From NCBI GenBank assembly GCA_937903315.1, contig CALCZO010000288.1, positions 1 through 9,248 of the forward strand: a DNA stretch of 9,248 bases, given 5' to 3'. This document shows positions 5,900 through 9,248 of this stretch, in pieces (position 1 is the first letter of the stretch; each line of letters opens with the position of its first letter). The position numbers were made by a program, and so were the translations under genes. This stretch comes from an uncultured Alphaproteobacteria bacterium (GTDB taxonomy: Bacteria > Pseudomonadota > Alphaproteobacteria > Rhizobiales > Beijerinckiaceae). The notes beneath the pieces were generated by a model. The model worked only from the letters and a program-made list of their open reading frames with translations. It did not search any database and was not told the DNA's origin.

Positions 5900-8158
5900 T
5901 CAGCCATCAACGCGCGAGAAATCGGCAACCGACTGGCAGACCCGGCGGAACCGCGCCAGCAGCCGCAAGCGGTTGAGGCGGATCGTCGCATCGGGCGCGT
6001 TGACCAGAACGGCCTCGAAAAACGCATCGACCGGCTGGCGCAACGCCGCCATCACCCGCATCGCACCGGCAAAATCCTCGGCCTTGATGGCGGCTGCAAC
6101 CTGGGGCTCGGCCGTTTCGAGCGCGGCAAGCAATGCCCGCTCCTCGGCTTCGGTCAGCACTGCGCCATCCACAAGGCCCTCGAACGCGCCGGCGGTCTCT
6201 TTCTTTTCCTCGGCGCGCAGGATGTTGGCAGCACGGCGATAGCCGGCGAGCAGGTTGGCACCGTCCTCGCTGCCGAGCAGCCCGGCGAGCGCCTCGACCC
6301 GGCGGACGATCATCAAGAGATCATCCTGACCCGGCAGGCCGAAGACGGCATCCACGAGATCATGCCGCGCACCCTGGTCGCGCATCTGCACTTTCAGGCG
6401 GTCACCGATGAAGGCCATCAGGTCGCCCGCCTTGGCCTGCGCGGCCGTCACCGATGTTTCGAGCGAGGACACAAACTCCTGCCGCCCGCTGGCTTTTCGG
6501 TCGATCAGCCCGCCGATCTCGGCCTGAATGGCGCGGATATCGGGCAATCCCTCAAGGCGCGTGACGACCTCGCGCTCCTTGTCCGCCGCGCGGCTGCGTT
6601 CGTCGCGCATCGCGCGTGTCACCAGCCGCAGCGACAGGATCGAGGCGAGCGGAATCCGCAAGCCATTGTCGAGAATGATCCGGATGACGCCAAGCGCGGC
6701 GCGGCGCAGGGCATAGGGATCCTTGGAGCCGGTCGGCTTCTCGTCGATCGACCAGAACCCGATCAGGATGTCGAGCTTGTCGGCCAGCGCCACGGCCATG
6801 CTGACCGGCGCATCGGGCACACGGTCGGACGGGCCGAGCGGCTTGTAATGATCCTCGATGGCCGCGGCGACGCGCGCATCCTCGCCCTGAAGCGCGGCGT
6901 AGTAGCGGCCCATCAGCCCCTGCAATTCGGGGAATTCGCCGACCATTTCCGTCGAAAGGTCTGCCTTGGCCAGATGGGCGGCGCGTGCGGCCATCGCCAC
7001 ATCCGCCCCGACGTGCGGCGCCAGTTCCTTGGCAAGGGACACGATCCTGACGATCCGGTCGGCCTGCGTGCCCAGTTTGGCGTGGAAGGTGACCGTCTCG
7101 AGTTTCTTCACCCGATCGTCGAGCCGGATGTTCTTGTCCGTCTCCCAGAAGAACCGGGCATCGGACAGGCGGGCGCGGATCACGCGGCCGTTGCCGGCGG
7201 TGATTGTGCCTCCCCCATCGCTCGCCTCGATATTGGCGGTGGCCAGAAAGCGTGGCGCCAACCTGCCGGTCGCCGGATCGCGCAGGACAAAACACTTCTG
7301 GTTGGCGCGGATCGTGGCGCGGATCGCCTCGGCCGGGACATCGAGAAAAGCATCCTCGAACGTGCCCATCAGCACGACCGGCCATTCGACAAGTCCGGCA
7401 ACCTCGTCGACCAGCCCCTCGTCCTCGATCACCTCCAGCCCCTGCGCAAAAGCAAGGGTGCGCGCCTCGGTGCGGATGATCTCCTTGCGGCGCTCGGGAT
7501 CGAGCACGACCTTGGCCGCGGCAAGCTTGGCGACGTAATCGTCGAACCGCTTCACCGCAATCGCCCCGGGCGCCATGAACCGATGGCCATGGGTGACCGT
7601 GCCGGCGACGATTCCGTCGACATCGAACGGCACGACCTCCGGCTCCTCGCCCTCGACGCCGAAGGTGGCGACGATGGCGTGCAGCGGGCGAACCCAGCGC
7701 AACGCGCCGGGCTGGGCCGAGGCCGCGCCCCAGCGCATCGACTTGGGCCAGGGAAACGCCCTGACCGTCGCCGGCAGGATCTCGGCCAGCGCGTCGAGGG
7801 TCTTCTGGCCGGGCCTGTCAATCACCGCGACGTAGAAATCGCCCTTCTTCGGATCGGTCTCGATCTTGGCCTGATCGAGTGAGGTGATGCCCGCGCTCTT
7901 GAGAAAGCCCTGCACCGCCCCATCCGGCGCACCGACGCGCGGCCCTTTCTTTTCCTCGCGGATGTCCTTGCCCTTCACCGGCAGGCCGACGATGTGCAGC
8001 GCCAGCCGTCGCGGGGTGGCGAACGACCGGGCGGCCTCATAGAGCAGACCGCGCTCGACCAGCGCGTCGGTGACCAGCTTCTTCAGGTCATCGGCGGCGC
8101 GGGCCTGCATGCGGGCGGGAATTTCTTCCGAGAACAGTTCGAAAAGCAGATCAGGCAT
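5900..8158 (-). CDS. glyS: glycine--tRNA ligase beta subunit
   Basis: GlyS is the tRNA-recognising beta subunit of the bacterial alpha2beta2-type glycyl-tRNA synthetase; together with GlyQ it charges tRNA-Gly in the cytosol. The 752-residue product begins with the family mark MPDLLFELFSEEIPARMQ (1-18) and carries ATPRRLA (47-53), FPWPKSMRWG (135-144), VEWPVVLMG (257-265), ANQKCFVL (285-292), a long conserved block KADLSTEMVGEFPELQGLMGRYYA (398-421) and a C-terminal DALR-type anticodon-binding region with FFEAVLVN (713-720). A charged stretch at about 513-560 looks longer than in E. coli GlyS and may be a lineage insertion. ATG 8158 fits the family N-terminus exactly. Its ribosome binding site is weak (CGGATG-like), and the preceding gene ends 36 bases upstream, so expression may depend partly on the translation of upstream genes. 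Confidence 0.98.
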   Translation of the reverse strand: MPDLLFELFSEEIPARMQARAADDLKKLVTDALVERGLLYEAARSFATPRRLALHIVGLPVKGKDIREEKKGPRVGAPDGAVQGFLKSAGITSLDQAKIETDPKKGDFYVAVIDRPGQKTLDALAEILPATVRAFPWPKSMRWGAASAQPGALRWVRPLHAIVATFGVEGEEPEVVPFDVDGIVAGTVTHGHRFMAPGAIAVKRFDDYVAKLAAAKVVLDPERRKEIIRTEARTLAFAQGLEVIEDEGLVDEVAGLVEWPVVLMGTFEDAFLDVPAEAIRATIRANQKCFVLRDPATGRLAPRFLATANIEASDGGGTITAGNGRVIRARLSDARFFWETDKNIRLDDRVKKLETVTFHAKLGTQADRIVRIVSLAKELAPHVGADVAMAARAAHLAKADLSTEMVGEFPELQGLMGRYYAALQGEDARVAAAIEDHYKPLGPSDRVPDAPVSMAVALADKLDILIGFWSIDEKPTGSKDPYALRRAALGVIRIILDNGLRIPLASILSLRLVTRAMRDERSRAADKEREVVTRLEGLPDIRAIQAEIGGLIDRKASGRQEFVSSLETSVTAAQAKAGDLMAFIGDRLKVQMRDQGARHDLVDAVFGLPGQDDLLMIVRRVEALAGLLGSEDGANLLAGYRRAANILRAEEKKETAGAFEGLVDGAVLTEAEERALLAALETAEPQVAAAIKAEDFAGAMRVMAALRQPVDAFFEAVLVNAPDATIRLNRLRLLARFRRVCQSVADFSRVDG

Positions 8159-8194
8159 TGCACATCCGATGGTTGCGGGCTGTGGCCGCGGCCG

Positions 8195-8680
8195 TTACTG
8201 GCCTTTGGCACCGCGGGCGAGCAGGGTCGACCAGCGCCAGTTGCTGCGCTGGCGCAGCTTGGCGATGTCATCGACCTTCCAGCCGCCCTCGTTGATGGTG
8301 GTGTAGGTCAGCGTCACCGGCGGGGCGCCGCGCGACTGGGTGAAGGTGACCTGGATCGTCGGCTTGATCGGGTCGGTCGTGGTGTCGAAATACTGCAAAG
8401 AGCGCAGCAAAACCGCCATGTCTGCGTCCTGCCCATCGATGGTCGGATCAAAATCAAGGCCTGAGACCGGCTCATTGATCTGCTGCGACCGTCGCGTCGC
8501 CGCCAGACGCAGACGGATCAGCCGCTGCGAATAGGGCCGCGCCTCGTCCGGTATCTTAGAATTGTAGAACGCCTTGACCGCATCCATCGGCGAGGCGGCC
8601 CCCTGCTGGGCCGAGGCGGCAGTTGCTGCGAACCCGGTCAACGCGGCGGCAAGAACGGCACGGCGGGACAATCGGATCAT
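8195..8680 (-). CDS. exported DUF3828-like protein encoded between glyQ and glyS
   Basis: The 161-residue product begins MIRLSRRAVLAAALTGFAAT, a signal peptide with a twin-arginine-like S-R-R-x-V-L followed by a hydrophobic run and a likely cut at ASA|QQ (residue 24/25), so Tat or Sec export is expected. The mature part has no cysteine. A block SGLDFDPTIDGQDAD (73-87) and a GGWKVDDI segment (122-129) near the end match my memory of the DUF3828 pattern (acidic DFDP...QD, then W-x-(I/V)-D-D-I); the assignment rests on recall only. The start is ATG 8680: it has a perfect AGGAGG six bases upstream and overlaps the glyQ stop as ATGA, which argues for translational coupling. A longer in-frame start at 8710 would lie inside glyQ. 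The gene ends 36 bases before glyS. Its role is unknown; nothing in it resembles a synthetase domain. Confidence 0.88.
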   Translation of the reverse strand: MIRLSRRAVLAAALTGFAATAASAQQGAASPMDAVKAFYNSKIPDEARPYSQRLIRLRLAATRRSQQINEPVSGLDFDPTIDGQDADMAVLLRSLQYFDTTTDPIKPTIQVTFTQSRGAPPVTLTYTTINEGGWKVDDIAKLRQRSNWRWSTLLARGAKGQ

Positions 8681-9248
8681 GATGCACCTCCTCCATCGGT
8701 TTTCAGCCACGCGGCACCACAGGCCTTGGCCAGTTCACGCACACGCAAAATATAACTCTGCCGCTCGGTAACCGAGATCACGCCGCGCGCATCGAGCAGA
8801 TTGAAGGCGTGGGATGCCTTGATGCACTGGTCATAGGCCGGCAGCGCCATCAGGTGCCGTTCGCCCCGGTCGCCGGCCTCGAGATACTGGCGGCACAGCC
8901 GCTCGGCATCGGCAAAGTGCCGGAACAGGGTGTCAGCGTCGGAATACTCGAAGTTGTGCCGCGAGTATTCCTGCTCCGCCTGTTTGAAGACATCGCCGTA
9001 GGTCACCTTGGCGGCGCCCTCCAGACCGTTGAAATTGAGATCGTAGACGTTCTCGATGCCCTGCACATACATCGCGATGCGTTCGAGCCCATAGGTCAGT
9101 TCCCCCGCGACGGGCGCGCATTCAAAGCCCGCGACCTGCTGGAAATAGGTGAACTGGCTGACTTCCATGCCGTCGCACCAGCATTCCCAGCCAAGGCCCC
9201 AGGCGCCCAGCGTCGGGCTTTCCCAGTCGTCCTCGACAAAGCGGAAAT
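8677..9248 (-). CDS. glyQ: glycine--tRNA ligase alpha subunit (partial, N-terminal part outside window)
   Basis: GlyQ is the catalytic alpha subunit that activates glycine and works with GlyS. The reading frame is open to the right edge, giving the last 189 residues of a protein normally near 300. The visible part begins FVEDDWESPTLGAWGLGWE and continues with DGMEVSQFTYFQQVAGFEC, ELTYGLERIAMY, YGDVFKQAE and the C-terminal FNLLDARGVISVTERQSYILRVR, all close to E. coli GlyQ. The Met at 9168 is internal (the M of GMEVSQ), so it is not the start. The stop TGA 8679-8677 overlaps the ATG of the next gene. Confidence 0.97.
   Translation of the reverse strand, partial: FRFVEDDWESPTLGAWGLGWECWCDGMEVSQFTYFQQVAGFECAPVAGELTYGLERIAMYVQGIENVYDLNFNGLEGAAKVTYGDVFKQAEQEYSRHNFEYSDADTLFRHFADAERLCRQYLEAGDRGERHLMALPAYDQCIKASHAFNLLDARGVISVTERQSYILRVRELAKACGAAWLKTDGGGAS
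8687..8692 (-). promoter_or_regulatory. perfect AGGAGG ribosome binding site of the DUF3828-like gene
   Basis: AGGAGG lies six bases before ATG 8680 and inside the end of glyQ. It fixes the start at the signal peptide and is the strongest ribosome binding site in the window. Confidence 0.85.

Noticed and set aside
5822..7882. 686-codon open frame on the plus strand, antisense to glyS
   Set aside because: Same compositional shadow as the ppdK antisense frame, opposite a fully conserved GlyS, with no plausible start region or known domain.
8184..8193. GGCCGCGGCC palindrome between the DUF3828-like gene and glyS
   Set aside because: A 10-base self-complementary GC string with no loop and no U-run; expected by chance in DNA of this composition.

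Overview
This is GC-rich chromosomal DNA (roughly two thirds G+C by eye) from an alphaproteobacterium, most likely a member of the Rhizobiales/Hyphomicrobiales. The evidence is the protein style of GlyQ, GlyS, PpdK and NadC, the split two-subunit glycyl-tRNA synthetase next to pyruvate phosphate dikinase, and the two alphaproteobacterial-type envelope genes. I cannot name a genus from the sequence. I see no mobile element, tRNA, rRNA or CRISPR array.

Layout. The left end (1-956, + strand) is the end of an NAD-synthesis operon: the last 25 codons of an upstream gene (probably nadB) and a complete nadC. A strong hairpin at 962-984 separates it from a convergent block; everything from 1024 to the right end lies on the minus strand. 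In minus-strand reading order (right to left) the genes are glyQ (cut by the window end), a small exported DUF3828-like protein, glyS, ppdK, a SleB/CwlJ-type cell wall hydrolase, and a small exported protein built from six ~23-residue repeats.

How they work together. GlyQ and GlyS are the alpha and beta subunits of glycyl-tRNA synthetase. A predicted exported protein sits between them: its start overlaps the glyQ stop (ATGA) and it has a perfect AGGAGG ribosome binding site, so it is almost certainly co-translated with the synthetase. ppdK follows after a 185-bp gap, interconverting pyruvate and phosphoenolpyruvate. The hydrolase and repeat protein each have an intergenic leader and look like independent envelope genes.

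Most of the window is ordinary housekeeping DNA. The parts worth a second look are the exported protein inside the glyQ-glyS operon, the repeat protein with its 14-residue insertion, and the AT-rich leader with a perfect dyad upstream of the repeat protein. I found no convincing sign of a new multi-gene system.
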